A stretch of DNA of 64,000 bases from the NCBI GenBank assembly GCA_003243445.1, contig QFQQ01000001.1:62001-126000 (forward strand), written 5' to 3'. Position 1 is the stretch's first letter. Every line of letters begins with the position of its first letter. Below, one piece after another: positions 34,443-44,051 of this stretch. Origin of the DNA: Citrobacter freundii (GTDB lineage Bacteria > Bacteroidota > Bacteroidia > Chitinophagales > Chitinophagaceae). The notes beneath the pieces are model-generated. The model saw only the letters and a list, made by a program, of their open reading frames with translations, did not search any database and had not been told where the DNA came from. The position numbers and the translations under genes were made by a program.

Positions 34443-35519
34443 TCACGCAGGGGAGCCGCTCTTTAAACCCGTTCGCTTTTTCCGTCTTTTACCATTCCAT
34501 ATCAAAAACCCTGTCACCGGCAAACTTGCTGTGATCAACGCAGCCAGGAACATCACCAGCTTTCCCGGCAGACCAAGTATTCTTCCCGTGTGGATCTCGT
34601 AATCACTGCCAAAGAACCGCTGCCGGAAAGTTTTATCCTGCCATTTATCTGAGGAAAGAGGTCTTACTGAATAGCGGTCATATACAAACGCCGTTTGCTT
34701 GCGAAGACTGCTTGTTTCATAACGGATACTTACCCCGATCACATCATTACTATCCTTCGGAATAGTGATCCTGATCGATTCGACCGGCTCCCCATGATAG
34801 GACTGATGCAGGGCGCTGTCATAATTGCTTGCGGCAAATGCAATACCTTCCGTCACGTTGGATTTCTTTTTTGGTGCAGACGATCCGCCTGCGGCCATAT
34901 CAATACCCGTTACGACAACGAACATCATAGGGATGAATACATAAAATCCAGCCACGCTATGCAGATCAAAATACCTGCGCTTCACTGATGCATTCTTTTT
35001 AATAGTGACCGCCTGCCTGAATTGCTTTCTTCTTCTCGGCCACCATAAGAACAACCCTGACAGCAGGATCACCAGGAATACACATGCATTCCAGAAAATG
35101 ATCTCCTCACCCACATGCCCCAGGAACAATGTCCGGTGAAGCGACAATACCAGGAACATAAAGTTCTTTTCCTGATCGCGCACACCCAGCACTTGATCAG
35201 TGTATGGGTTGACCGCATAGATCTTTTTATCTTTTGTATAAACCTGTGCCGCCTTTTCCGGGTCACCGAAATACCGCACCTGTGTCACCATGGCTTTCGG
35301 GTTATATTCACGTACCGCCTCCAGCAAATGCTGTACACTTTCCTTTGGCTTTTGCTGCGCTTCTACATACAACAGATCATGTTCCGTCAGGTTCCTGATC
35401 TCATCCTCGAATGCCAGTATGCCACCGGTAATAGCTACCACCAGCAGAATAATGCCTGATATAAAACCAAGCCAGAGGTGTAAGGTGTTGATCGCCTTCC
35501 TGAGCGAAATTGCCTGCAT
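34443..35519 (-). CDS. PepSY-associated transmembrane protein
   Basis: A 358-residue inner-membrane protein of the PepSY_TM family with four hydrophobic helices: WLGFISGIILLVVAITGGILA near the N-terminus, FWNACVFLVILLSGLFLWWP, FYVFIPMMFVVVTG and KLVMFLAALITASLPVTGFL. Periplasmic PepSY-like segments lie between them. Such proteins typically accompany siderophore TonB receptors and some relatives reduce ferric siderophores. Its start is 6 nt after the receptor stop, so the two form an operon. The reaction is inferred from the association, not shown by motifs. Confidence 0.87.
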   Translation of the reverse strand: MQAISLRKAINTLHLWLGFISGIILLVVAITGGILAFEDEIRNLTEHDLLYVEAQQKPKESVQHLLEAVREYNPKAMVTQVRYFGDPEKAAQVYTKDKKIYAVNPYTDQVLGVRDQEKNFMFLVLSLHRTLFLGHVGEEIIFWNACVFLVILLSGLFLWWPRRRKQFRQAVTIKKNASVKRRYFDLHSVAGFYVFIPMMFVVVTGIDMAAGGSSAPKKKSNVTEGIAFAASNYDSALHQSYHGEPVESIRITIPKDSNDVIGVSIRYETSSLRKQTAFVYDRYSVRPLSSDKWQDKTFRQRFFGSDYEIHTGRILGLPGKLVMFLAALITASLPVTGFLIWNGKRRKKRTGLKSGSPA

Positions 35520-35525
35520 TATGAT

Positions 35526-37877
35526 CTAGAATTTAACGGTAATGTTACCTGTGATCCGCAATGGCGGCTGGGCAGCCAAACGGTATGACCAGTATTTTTC
35601 ACTGAAGATATTATCCGCTTTCAGACCGAGACGATATCTTGCTTTATCGTAAAACACAGCCGCATCAAATACTTTATATGACGGAACGGTAAATGTGAAT
35701 GCTTTCGTATTGCTCTGGAAACTTTCGCTTCCGTAAATTCCACCGATCCCGAAGCCAAGACCTTTTGCAGCGCCCTCCGGCAAACGATAGCTTATCCAGA
35801 TATTTGCCATGCGGGGAGGACCAGCCGTTGTTGGACGCAGACCTTCCACAGAAGCATTGCTCTTTGTGTATTTGCTGTCATTGTAAGTATAACCCGCCAC
35901 GATGTTCAATCCTCTGACAGGATTTGCGATCAGTTCCATTTCATAACCTTTGCTTACCTGGGTACCATCCTGTATGCTGAAGTTTGCGTGATCAGGATCG
36001 TCACGCGTGATATTGGTCACTTCAATATCATAATAGCTGATGGTAGCACTTACTTTACTGAAATCAAGTTTCACCCCACCTTCCAGCTGGTTCGCCTGGT
36101 TAGGCTTGAACACATTGCCATTGAAATCACTTCCGCTTACGTTGTTAAACCCATTCATATAATTACCAAACAGCGAAACCTTGTTTTTGATCAGCTGATA
36201 TACTAAACCAAATTTTGGCGAGAACGCAGTCTGATTGAATTTACCGGCCGTTGAATCAAGGTTTGGATAATAAACGCCTTTATTCATATAGCGATCAACA
36301 CGAATACTCGCCATCGCCAGCAATTGATCGGTGATGTTCAACACATCCGACACATAAGCACTGTATGTCTGCTCATTGTTTGATACAAAGTTGACAAAAT
36401 TAGCCGTGCTGAATAAAGGAGAAACCTTTTCAGCTGTAAAATTATTGTATGCGGCGCCCGGTTTGCGGAACTTTAATGCAGGCAGATTCACAGATGCATC
36501 ATTTCTTGTTGCGCGCAGTGAATAAAAATCAAGACCAGCCACTACCCTGTTGCGCATACCGCCGATATGAAAATCGCCGATAAAATTCTGCTGGATATCG
36601 GTTCCATAATACGGATATTCCTGCTGTGTGACTGTCTGTCGAAGTGTGCTGTCGGTAAGCAGGGTCAACCCGACCACATATCCGTCCGCGGAAGAGCGTG
36701 TGCGGGATACGATGGTTTGGGAAGTCCAGGTGTTGGAGATCAGGTATTTTGCCTGTGCGAATACGTTGTACTGCTGACCGCTGTAGTTGATCGTATTGTT
36801 TGCAAAAGAAAGATCATACGGCATAGCCAGGTCTTTTACGCTATGCGCTGTGCCGCCGGTGAACGGCGATACCCGCATAGGCGATGTCGCTTTATTGAAT
36901 GCCATTTCCACATCCAGCATCAGTGTCAGGCGATCGTTCACCTGGTAGGAAAATGATGGCGCGATCATTACGCTGCGGTTGAAACCGGCATCCTGAAAAC
37001 TTCTTTCGCTGTGCAAAGCGACATTCACACGGAGCAATGCTTTTTTATCTTCATCCAATGGCGTGTTCACGTCAAATGTCAGGCGGTTCAGGTCCCAGCT
37101 TCCTGCGGAAAAAGATACTTCGCCTTTGAAATTATCGAATGGCTTCTTGGTAACGCGATTGAACAGGCCACCAAAAGAAGACAGGGTACTGCCAAACAAA
37201 GTGGCCGATGGCCCCTTGATCACTTCGATGCGTTCGAGGTTTGCCGGGTCAACCGATGTATAAGTAAAGCTACCTACACCGTTGCGCACGAGTTGCGGCG
37301 TGGCAAAACCGCGGGAAATATTTGTTGTACGTCCCTGGTTCCTGATCTCAGCAATGCCTGCACCAGGCACATTCTTGAACGCACTGTTGTAGTCTGTAAG
37401 GATCTGCTCTTTCATCAGTTCTTTGCTCACCACGGTATATACCTGTGGGTTCTCCATATTACGGAGCGGCAGCTTCGACACATCCTCACTCTCTTTTTTT
37501 GCAAACCGGTTGCCACCGCTGGTGATCACCACTTCTTCCAGCTTTTGGGATGTATAGGCAAGTTCGATCGTCACTTTGGTTATTTCGCCATCAAGGACGG
37601 TAACGGCTGTTTCATTCTTATCGTAGGCTTTCATCGCCACTTCGAGATGATAAGTGCCGGCTGGTAAATTTCTCAGGAGAAATTCACCGCTTTCATTTGT
37701 TACAATTGTCTTCGTTGTTTCTTTCACCAGTATGGCTACACCGGCTGCCAGCTGACCATCGCTGGTTTTAACTGTTCCGGCGATGCTGCCACCACTTTCA
37801 ATCCGCACTCCGTTTGCCAATAGCAGCAGCGGGCACAGGAGTATCGTCAGTACGGCGGGAATATATTTCTTTCTCAT
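35526..37877 (-). CDS. TonB-dependent siderophore-type receptor
   Basis: A 783-residue outer-membrane receptor. It has a signal peptide, an N-terminal carboxypeptidase-regulatory-like domain (about 30-105, IAGTVKTSDGQLAAGVAI), a plug with IRNQGRTTNISRGF and ERIEVIKGPSATLFGSTLSS, and a barrel ending ITGNITVKF. The length and RGF/GPSATLFG motifs are those of ferric siderophore receptors, not SusC proteins. The adjoining PepSY gene supports iron-siderophore uptake. No Fur-type palindrome was recognised in the 300 nt upstream. The start ATG is at 37875-37877. Confidence 0.88.
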   Translation of the reverse strand: MRKKYIPAVLTILLCPLLLLANGVRIESGGSIAGTVKTSDGQLAAGVAILVKETTKTIVTNESGEFLLRNLPAGTYHLEVAMKAYDKNETAVTVLDGEITKVTIELAYTSQKLEEVVITSGGNRFAKKESEDVSKLPLRNMENPQVYTVVSKELMKEQILTDYNSAFKNVPGAGIAEIRNQGRTTNISRGFATPQLVRNGVGSFTYTSVDPANLERIEVIKGPSATLFGSTLSSFGGLFNRVTKKPFDNFKGEVSFSAGSWDLNRLTFDVNTPLDEDKKALLRVNVALHSERSFQDAGFNRSVMIAPSFSYQVNDRLTLMLDVEMAFNKATSPMRVSPFTGGTAHSVKDLAMPYDLSFANNTINYSGQQYNVFAQAKYLISNTWTSQTIVSRTRSSADGYVVGLTLLTDSTLRQTVTQQEYPYYGTDIQQNFIGDFHIGGMRNRVVAGLDFYSLRATRNDASVNLPALKFRKPGAAYNNFTAEKVSPLFSTANFVNFVSNNEQTYSAYVSDVLNITDQLLAMASIRVDRYMNKGVYYPNLDSTAGKFNQTAFSPKFGLVYQLIKNKVSLFGNYMNGFNNVSGSDFNGNVFKPNQANQLEGGVKLDFSKVSATISYYDIEVTNITRDDPDHANFSIQDGTQVSKGYEMELIANPVRGLNIVAGYTYNDSKYTKSNASVEGLRPTTAGPPRMANIWISYRLPEGAAKGLGFGIGGIYGSESFQSNTKAFTFTVPSYKVFDAAVFYDKARYRLGLKADNIFSEKYWSYRLAAQPPLRITGNITVKF

Positions 37878-38177
37878 AAGTTTTTTTCTGCGCGCGAAGG
37901 TCTGCCTGGCACCGCTGAAATAGCACCGCTATTGTGAAAAACGGATTTCGAATTCGGGAATATTTATTGTTTGTCATGACAGGGTCATTTGAACAGATCG
38001 CCGTCGCAATGCTTGTCGCTGAAATTGAATATTCAGGGGTGAATACCATAGCCTCCCATTCTTCCCGGTTATTGACCAGTAGCAAAAGTTTAAATCAGAC
38101 AATCAACAGACTAGCCTATTTTTAGCTCCTGTATTGATGATCTTTCAGTAAAATAATCTTCTTATCTGCCGGCTGCT
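37878..38177. other. 300-nt divergent promoter region
   Basis: This region separates the TonB receptor (-) and the metallo-beta-lactamase (+). GCACCGCT occurs twice (37909-37916 and 37923-37930) close to the receptor start. Otherwise I see AT-rich sequence and no gene or recognisable operator. Confidence 0.4.
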
Positions 38178-39098
38178 ATGCCAATAATATATCAGTTTAT
38201 GATCCGCTCATTTTTTAGAAAGTCGCTTTTCGCGTTTGTCATTTGTTTGTCTTCCATGATCAGTTTTGGACAAGCCGTGAAGGAGCCGCCGCCAAGCTCC
38301 GAAGACTGGCTGAAGGATTATAAGCCGTTCCGCATTGCCGGCAACCTGTATTATGTGGGAAGCTATGATCTTACTTCTTTTCTGATCACCACACCGAAAG
38401 GGCATATCCTGATCAACACCGGTGTTGCTTCTTCCGCGCAGATGATCAAAGCACATGTGGAAGAACTTGGTTTTAAGATGAAAGATATCCGCATATTACT
38501 TACCAACCAGGCGCATCATGATCATGTTGGCGCCATGGCAGAGATCAAAAAGATGACTGGCGCGAAATTTATGGTGGATGAAAAAGATGCTGCGGTGATA
38601 AAAGATGGCGGTGTGTCCGATTATTATTTCAGTGATTTCCAGAAGGAACCTACATTCCAGTCATTCAGGATCGATCGTTTGTTGAAAGACAAAGACACGA
38701 TCTCACTGGGAGGTACAAAGCTTACCATGCTGCATCACCCGGGTCATACGAAAGGTTCCTGCAGTTTCCTGGTGAATGTCCGGGACAGCGCCCGCACTTA
38801 CCGTGTGCTGATCGCCAATATGCCTTCTATTATCATCGATAAAAAGTTCTCTGAAGTAAAAAGCTATCCCGGTATGGCCGGGGACTATCTCTATACGATC
38901 CCTGCAATGGCCAAACTTGATTTTGATATCTGGGTAGCGGCGCATGCCAGCCAGTTTGGCTTGCAGGAGAAACGGAAAGAAACAGATGGTTATGATCCTT
39001 CCGTTTTTGCTGATAAGGAAGATTATAAACGCAGAATCGAAAAGTTGCAGGCGGCACTGGATAAAAAGATTGCAGAAGATAAATCGAATGGACAATAA
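38178..39098 (+). CDS. Subclass B3 metallo-beta-lactamase, GOB-like
   Basis: A 306-residue exported metallo-beta-lactamase-fold enzyme. An ATG at 38199 (MIRSFFRKSLFAFVICLSS) is an equally good start. The zinc motif is NQAHHDHVG (110-118): Gln at the position that is His116 in most B3 enzymes, then H113, D115, H116. H190 (LHHPGHTKGS) and H256 (AAHASQF) complete the sites. GOB enzymes of Elizabethkingia share this Gln, the LIANMPS segment with Met in place of Ser221, and the VDKKFSEV-like and EKRKE regions, as far as I recall them. It should hydrolyse beta-lactams in the periplasm, but chromosomal B3-like proteins vary in activity. It stands alone with its own promoter. Confidence 0.88.
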   Translation: MPIIYQFMIRSFFRKSLFAFVICLSSMISFGQAVKEPPPSSEDWLKDYKPFRIAGNLYYVGSYDLTSFLITTPKGHILINTGVASSAQMIKAHVEELGFKMKDIRILLTNQAHHDHVGAMAEIKKMTGAKFMVDEKDAAVIKDGGVSDYYFSDFQKEPTFQSFRIDRLLKDKDTISLGGTKLTMLHHPGHTKGSCSFLVNVRDSARTYRVLIANMPSIIIDKKFSEVKSYPGMAGDYLYTIPAMAKLDFDIWVAAHASQFGLQEKRKETDGYDPSVFADKEDYKRRIEKLQAALDKKIAEDKSNGQ

Positions 39099-39166
39099 CT
39101 TCAGTTAACAGAAACCTTTAACCGAACGCTGACGAAGCTGGTCTCGTTTGAATCTTCACTTGCCTT

Positions 39167-39227
39167 CTTCCCGTTCTTTCCGTCTTACCGGTAAAAATTG
39201 AACCGGTAAGACGAAAGGAACGGGAAG
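39167..39227. repeat. Family B hairpin (copy 3)
   Basis: CTTCCCGTTCTTTCCGTCTT.. (39167-39192) and ACCGGTAAGACG followed by AAAGGAACGGGAAG (39202-39227) pair with one or two mismatches around TAAAAATTGA. The core loop and CCGTCTTACCGG arm match copies at 8501-8549 and 34193-34245, but the outer stem sequence differs and is matched on both sides (compensated). Confidence 0.85.
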
Positions 39228-39415
39228 AAAGAATAAAGACGGGAGTTTAATATGCGTTTTGCCTGCATGATATTTACCAGACAAAACAGCGAGTGAAGCC
39301 CGTTCATTTCTTATATATCCCTGTCATATTGCTTTTCATGTCTTTTAACAGTTGCTTTATCAAACAACTAATTCGCCTATTGCCTGAAATACCGGGTTGA
39401 CCCGATCCGGGCATT

Positions 39416-39433
39416 TGTAGTGTCTCAACTACA
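39416..39433. promoter_or_regulatory. Short palindrome upstream of small gene
   Basis: TGTAGTGTCTCAACTACA is a 6-bp inverted repeat about 55 nt before the ATG at 39487. It could be an operator or small hairpin; nothing else supports a function. Confidence 0.3.
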
Positions 39434-39486
39434 CAAAAATACCCAAATCAGACTACAAGTCATTTCCTTCCCGGCGTATAGATTTG

Positions 39487-39840
39487 ATGAAAATTACAAC
39501 CATGGCTAATCATCTTATGATGACCCCGCTGGTGGAAGAATTGATTGCTTCTGCCGGTCCGGAGCGTCTTTGCCTGATCTCACCGCATGCACACGATGCA
39601 GCCTTGCTCAAGGAGCAAACAGGTTACCCGGTCTCTTATTTTAATGACCTGCCTCCGGATCTTTCCGGCAAACATCTTGTGCTCATCCCTATCGCCATGG
39701 AAGGTTTTTTTGAACTGCTTAAAACCATCGATCGAAATACGGTGAAAGTGATTGCTATCATCAATGATCTGGCGGAAGAATTCATGGCGGCGAAATTTAT
39801 TGGCGTAGCGTCTGTGTTACGTGTGACGCTCAGCGCTTAG
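39487..39840 (+). CDS. Small unrecognised protein
   Basis: A 117-residue soluble protein. The frame is open one codon earlier (TTG at 39484), but the ATG at 39487 is the natural start. Alternating hydrophobic strands and helices (ERLCLISPHAHDAALLKEQTG, abridged, and GKHLVLIPIAMEGFFELLK, then VKVIAIINDLAEEF) suggest a small Rossmann-like fold. No cofactor motif is visible. A terminator follows at 39981. Confidence 0.55.
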   Translation: MKITTMANHLMMTPLVEELIASAGPERLCLISPHAHDAALLKEQTGYPVSYFNDLPPDLSGKHLVLIPIAMEGFFELLKTIDRNTVKVIAIINDLAEEFMAAKFIGVASVLRVTLSA

Positions 39841-39980
39841 TCAGGTTTGAAAAACCGGCTAGTGCAAAACATAAACATTACCTGGCCCGCCAGGATCCGA
39901 AACAACATAACGGGCGAAGTTTTTCCGCCAATTTTAATTAAATTACTCTCCTATTTGCGGGACGCAAATGTCTTAACAAT

Positions 39981-40011
39981 AAAAAAGGATTGCCCAAAGC
40001 AATCCTTTTTT
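39981..40011 (+). terminator. Rho-independent terminator between convergent genes
   Basis: AAAAAAGGATTG (39981-39992) pairs with CAATCCTTTTTT (40000-40011) around CCCAAAG. The A/T ends on both sides make it usable in both directions, ending the small gene (+) and the GH78 gene (-). Confidence 0.88.
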
Positions 40012-40105
40012 TTCGATCACAAATTCAATAATTCAGTTGTTTTATTTATGCAGAACAGTCAGGCATAAATAAAACATGCCGGCTGAACCGGATACAATAG
40101 TCCAG

Positions 40106-42478
40106 TTAATTTGCTATCGTCAGCATATTCGCACCACTCTTCAATACATATTTCCTGCCCTTCCAGACAAACACACCGGTGGTCTTCTCCGGAAGACTGA
40201 TCTGCATTTTCCACGTATTATTTCCCAGCAGGTACTTCACGGATACTTTCCCCTTCGGATGCGGGATCTCTCCTGAAGCTTCTTTCATGTCACCAAGATG
40301 TGGTTCGATACGGATCTTGCTGAAACCCGGCGCATCACTGTCTATTCCCAAAACAATACGAAAGAATTCAATATTGGGACTGCTTCCCCAGGCGTGGCAA
40401 TCGGAACGTGTGTAATCGATATTGGAATCTTCCGTCCACGTAGTCAGACCCGCTTTTATATTTTCCCGCCAGACTCCCAACCAGTCGAGGTAGTTATTGC
40501 CAAGCCCGGCTTTGTTAAGCGCCTGGTGCAGGTAGTATTTAAAATAGATCGTGCATTGTGTCAGCGATCTATCTGATAACAATCTTTTTCCGAACGCAGG
40601 CAGCTCCTCTTTCTTTACCATACCTGTTAACACGGCAAGAGAATTTGCATGCTGGGAAAAAACATTCTTCTCCTTTGTATCCGCAAAGAGTTTTCGTTCA
40701 GCCGACCAGTATTTCTGATAAATAGTCAGCTTCAGCTTCGCAACTTGCTGTTCATATTGTTTTGCCTGATCAGCCATCCCTAATTTTGCTTCCATCTTAG
40801 CGGCCCATTGATACGCCCAGAGCAATTGCAGATCCAGGATGGCGGCGCTGCCGTCGCTGCCCGAAGGAGCGTTTCCAACATACCAGCCGTCTCCCCCGGC
40901 CCAGTCAACAAAGGTCCAGTAAGGAGTGTTTTTCAATGATCCGTCTGTCTGCTGATAATGGCTGAAGAAATCAAGGATCGCGCGCGAACCGGATAGTTTT
41001 TCACGGATGAACTGATCATCCGCACGGTACATCCAGTAATCATATAACATACCGATATACCATAGCGAAAATGTAGAGATCAATTGCGTACCGCGGGTCG
41101 GATAGCGGCTTTGCGTTACGCCCTCCGGCAGCCGCGAGTGATCGATCAGGTTGATCGCATTGCGCGGCAATCTGTCATCAGGGCTGTTATAATACGTGAT
41201 CATTGCCTGTACCCGTGTATCACCGATGTACTGCAATTGTTCGTAATAAGGACAATCTGTATAAGTTTCAAAAGCGTTCAGGCGCGCCGTACGCCATCCG
41301 ATCTCAAGGATATCTGTTATCTCTTTATTATCCGTATTGAATACAGCTGTTTTTTTAAAAGGATAACCGGTAAAAGTTCCATAGATATCATCGATCACCA
41401 GGGGTTCATCTTTTGTTTGCACCAGCATTTGTATATAGCGATAAGTGCGGAAGTTCAGGTTAGTGAAACTTTGCCCCTGCGTGCCGTCCGAAACCAAACT
41501 GTCCATTCTTCCAGAAAAGATCTTTCCCTCTACCTCATTGCGGTTTCCCTTCTTTCCTCCCCATTGATTGAACTCGATATAAAGCGCTTCCGCATATTTC
41601 AATGAAATACCTGCATTTTTACCTCTGCTGAAATTCAGGGTGAGATAGGCATTGGTTAGATATGTTTGATCGAATAATAAAACCGCTGTAGTGTTTGCCG
41701 GAATTGTCACGGGCTTTTTCTCCGCAGGAAAACCAACTGGCATACTGATGCCTGTGGTCTTTCTCAACACCGGGATCCGCTGGTACGTCATTTCCATTTG
41801 TGGCAATGTCGACTTCACCAATGACCATCCGCCACCATCTGCCAGGCCTTTCGGCTGACCGGCGAAAACTTCTGAAGCTGCGGGCCAGTCTGCATCATTG
41901 AGATCCGCCTTCATCGGCTGATGAATGCTTTTGCTCATATCGATCATTTCGCCCGTACTTGCTGCAAAGAATCCAGGCAGTGGATTATATCCTTTGTCGC
42001 GGATACATTTCCATGACCTGTCCGTGTTCAGGATCTGTTCCGCTTTTGCTTTCCCCTGGATGATAAACCCGGTTCTCCAACTGATGATCGCCTCCGGGCG
42101 ATGTGATGCTTCATTCCAAACCGTAGCAGCAATACTGTTTTTCCCGGCATGAAGATATGGCGCAAGATCTACCTGCTCATAGTTCCAATAATTGAGATCA
42201 CCGCGCGCAGGACCAAGAGAAACCAATTGCCCATTCACATACAGCTTATACCGGTTATCTGCCGACACATAGATATTGAATGAATCCGGTTTAGCCATCA
42301 TATCGACATTCTTCCGGAAATAATACACGCCATACTGCTGATCATCTTCATTGGCCGCAGCGATCCACCTTGAATTCCAGGAGGCTGAAGTTGATCTCAC
42401 TACGGCAAACTGTGCATACACCTGCCCCATGAAAAATGACACAGCGATCACCGTAAGAAATGAAAATACTGTTTTCAT
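40106..42478 (-). CDS. GH78-like alpha-L-rhamnosidase
   Basis: A 790-residue exported enzyme with the architecture of GH78 rhamnosidases: signal peptide, N-terminal beta-sandwich (FNIYVSADNRYKLYVNG, about 68-83) with GPARGDLNYWNYEQVDL, a second beta domain, a catalytic (alpha/alpha)6 barrel and a C-terminal beta-sandwich (KIRIEPHLGDMKEASGEIPH). The family signature CPxRDERxGxxGD appears as CPYYEQLQYIGD (409-420), with E413 and D420 at the catalytic positions. TTWTED and CHAWGSSP follow. It should release alpha-L-rhamnose. The signature is looser than in plant-pectin enzymes, so the exact sugar is uncertain. It is the last gene of the mannan-type locus. Confidence 0.82.
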   Translation of the reverse strand: MKTVFSFLTVIAVSFFMGQVYAQFAVVRSTSASWNSRWIAAANEDDQQYGVYYFRKNVDMMAKPDSFNIYVSADNRYKLYVNGQLVSLGPARGDLNYWNYEQVDLAPYLHAGKNSIAATVWNEASHRPEAIISWRTGFIIQGKAKAEQILNTDRSWKCIRDKGYNPLPGFFAASTGEMIDMSKSIHQPMKADLNDADWPAASEVFAGQPKGLADGGGWSLVKSTLPQMEMTYQRIPVLRKTTGISMPVGFPAEKKPVTIPANTTAVLLFDQTYLTNAYLTLNFSRGKNAGISLKYAEALYIEFNQWGGKKGNRNEVEGKIFSGRMDSLVSDGTQGQSFTNLNFRTYRYIQMLVQTKDEPLVIDDIYGTFTGYPFKKTAVFNTDNKEITDILEIGWRTARLNAFETYTDCPYYEQLQYIGDTRVQAMITYYNSPDDRLPRNAINLIDHSRLPEGVTQSRYPTRGTQLISTFSLWYIGMLYDYWMYRADDQFIREKLSGSRAILDFFSHYQQTDGSLKNTPYWTFVDWAGGDGWYVGNAPSGSDGSAAILDLQLLWAYQWAAKMEAKLGMADQAKQYEQQVAKLKLTIYQKYWSAERKLFADTKEKNVFSQHANSLAVLTGMVKKEELPAFGKRLLSDRSLTQCTIYFKYYLHQALNKAGLGNNYLDWLGVWRENIKAGLTTWTEDSNIDYTRSDCHAWGSSPNIEFFRIVLGIDSDAPGFSKIRIEPHLGDMKEASGEIPHPKGKVSVKYLLGNNTWKMQISLPEKTTGVFVWKGRKYVLKSGANMLTIAN

Positions 42479-42517
42479 TGAATGATATTTTAAGGGTCTG
42501 TCTTAATCCGCACTTAT

Positions 42518-43978
42518 CTATTCTGAAAAATTGTCCGTGCGGAATGGCACAGCCGGAAAACGCGCTTTGTTTTCAAAATTCGTAACCGGGTAATTGGTAA
42601 ACGCATATCTCACCGCTACAGGCTTATTCACTTTTGCGGATGAAACGATCACGGTATTCCCTGAGATAGTTGCCTCAGCAGGATGAAACACTTTATCTGC
42701 ACCAGCGATCGTAAAGAATGCGGGTTTCCTGCCATCTTTCGTCTGCAGACCGGACGCAACAGATGAAGGAGTAAAATGAATGATCGCCTTGCTGCCGTTC
42801 AGTTCAAGATGATCATAGGTTGGCCCTTCATAGGGCAGATCCAGTTTTCCGTAAGTACGGTTCAATGCCAACTGAGCCAGCCTCCAGCCTATCGGTAATT
42901 TATTCTTTGGATGCAGATCTTTGGCTTCACCAACATCCATCGTCACCACCATACCGGTATTATTCAGTGTTGAAATATTTTCCTGCGCTTCGCGGAAGAA
43001 TGCATAATCCGCCAGCCTCGGATCTTCCTTATCATAAAAGAACGGCGCAACCTGTACATAATAAAATGGCAATTGTCCCTGTGCAAAATTCTTCCGCCAT
43101 GCTTCGATCATCGCCTGTGTAAGCCTGGTGTAGGAAGCACGCTCATTCCGGTTACTTTCACCCTGGTACCAGGTAAAACCTTTTATACTGAGATTTCTGA
43201 AAGGATGAATGATCGCGTTATATAATAGAAAAGGTCTTGTTACTTTTTCAAATGAAAAACCACCATCGATCTTTTCCTTGCTCTTCTCACTATTCAGATA
43301 TGGTTGCAGATACACACGATCAAGCATCGTATCAGCTTTCAACACATCCTGTGGTACATAAGCCTGTGCAGCAGAAGCGCCGATACCGGAAAATACCAGA
43401 CCAATCGGGATATGCAGTTGCTGAAATAACTCTTTGCCGAACGCATAGCCAACAGCACTGAACTTTTTTGCTGTTTCCGGTGTACACAGCTCCCATTTAC
43501 CTTTGAAATCTTCAACCGGTGTTGCACTGAAGTTTAAATCGACCCGCAGGAGGCGGATAGAAGGAAGGTCGGCCAACGGAACTTCCTTTGCCGAATTGGT
43601 ATCTTCTCCAAGACTGAATTGCATATTCGATTGCCCGCTGCAAAACCAGAGATCTCCTATCAGCAGACTATCCAGCCTGATCGTTTCATTACCAGCACTC
43701 ACCGTGATGCGATGCAGGGAATAATCATACGGCTTTGCCGGAGGCACATCAATGATCGCTACAAAACTTCCGGATGGATCCACCGTTACTTCCGTTGTAG
43801 TCTTTGACCAATCTGCCTGTACCTTTACTGTTCTGCCGATCCCGGCAGAACCCCAAACCTTGAACGGTTTGTTTTGCTGAACGACCATCTGACTCTGTAA
43901 CGCATTGGATAATTTCAATTGTGCCTGCAGGGACAACCCCGTTATAAAGCATCCGGTCAGAAAAAATATCTTTTTCAT
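42518..43978 (-). CDS. Sialate O-acetylesterase-type carbohydrate esterase (SASA domain)
   Basis: A 486-residue exported esterase. It has a signal peptide (ending LSLQAQ), an N-terminal beta domain (LSNALQSQMVVQQNKPFKVW), then the SASA/SGNH-like core with WFCSGQSNMQ (nucleophile S117 in GQSN), FTWYQGESN and the DLHPKNK segment with the catalytic His. Relatives remove O-acetyl groups from sialic acid or from plant and microbial glycans. No sialidase is nearby, so deacetylation of mannan or a rhamnose-containing glycan is more likely. It lies 39 nt before the GH78 gene. Confidence 0.85.
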   Translation of the reverse strand: MKKIFFLTGCFITGLSLQAQLKLSNALQSQMVVQQNKPFKVWGSAGIGRTVKVQADWSKTTTEVTVDPSGSFVAIIDVPPAKPYDYSLHRITVSAGNETIRLDSLLIGDLWFCSGQSNMQFSLGEDTNSAKEVPLADLPSIRLLRVDLNFSATPVEDFKGKWELCTPETAKKFSAVGYAFGKELFQQLHIPIGLVFSGIGASAAQAYVPQDVLKADTMLDRVYLQPYLNSEKSKEKIDGGFSFEKVTRPFLLYNAIIHPFRNLSIKGFTWYQGESNRNERASYTRLTQAMIEAWRKNFAQGQLPFYYVQVAPFFYDKEDPRLADYAFFREAQENISTLNNTGMVVTMDVGEAKDLHPKNKLPIGWRLAQLALNRTYGKLDLPYEGPTYDHLELNGSKAIIHFTPSSVASGLQTKDGRKPAFFTIAGADKVFHPAEATISGNTVIVSSAKVNKPVAVRYAFTNYPVTNFENKARFPAVPFRTDNFSE

Positions 43979-44051
43979 CGATTCTTTTTAAAAAATGCAA
44001 CGGTTATATGCTGCTGCTTGCGGATGATGAACTGTTCCCGTCAGCTCGTGA

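Larger units (their letters stand above)
39099..39486. other. 388-nt gap with a family B hairpin and a small palindrome
   Basis: This gap holds the family B element at 39167-39227, and TGTAGT/ACTACA around GTCTCA at 39416-39433 upstream of the small gene. I see no coding sequence. Confidence 0.6.

Noticed and set aside
37011..37667. Plus-strand open frame of 218 codons
   Set aside because: It is antisense to the plug region of the TonB receptor, with cysteine- and histidine-rich low-plausibility sequence.
39847..40068. Plus-strand open frame of 73 codons after the small gene
   Set aside because: It runs through the terminator stem and poly-T tract at 39981-40013.
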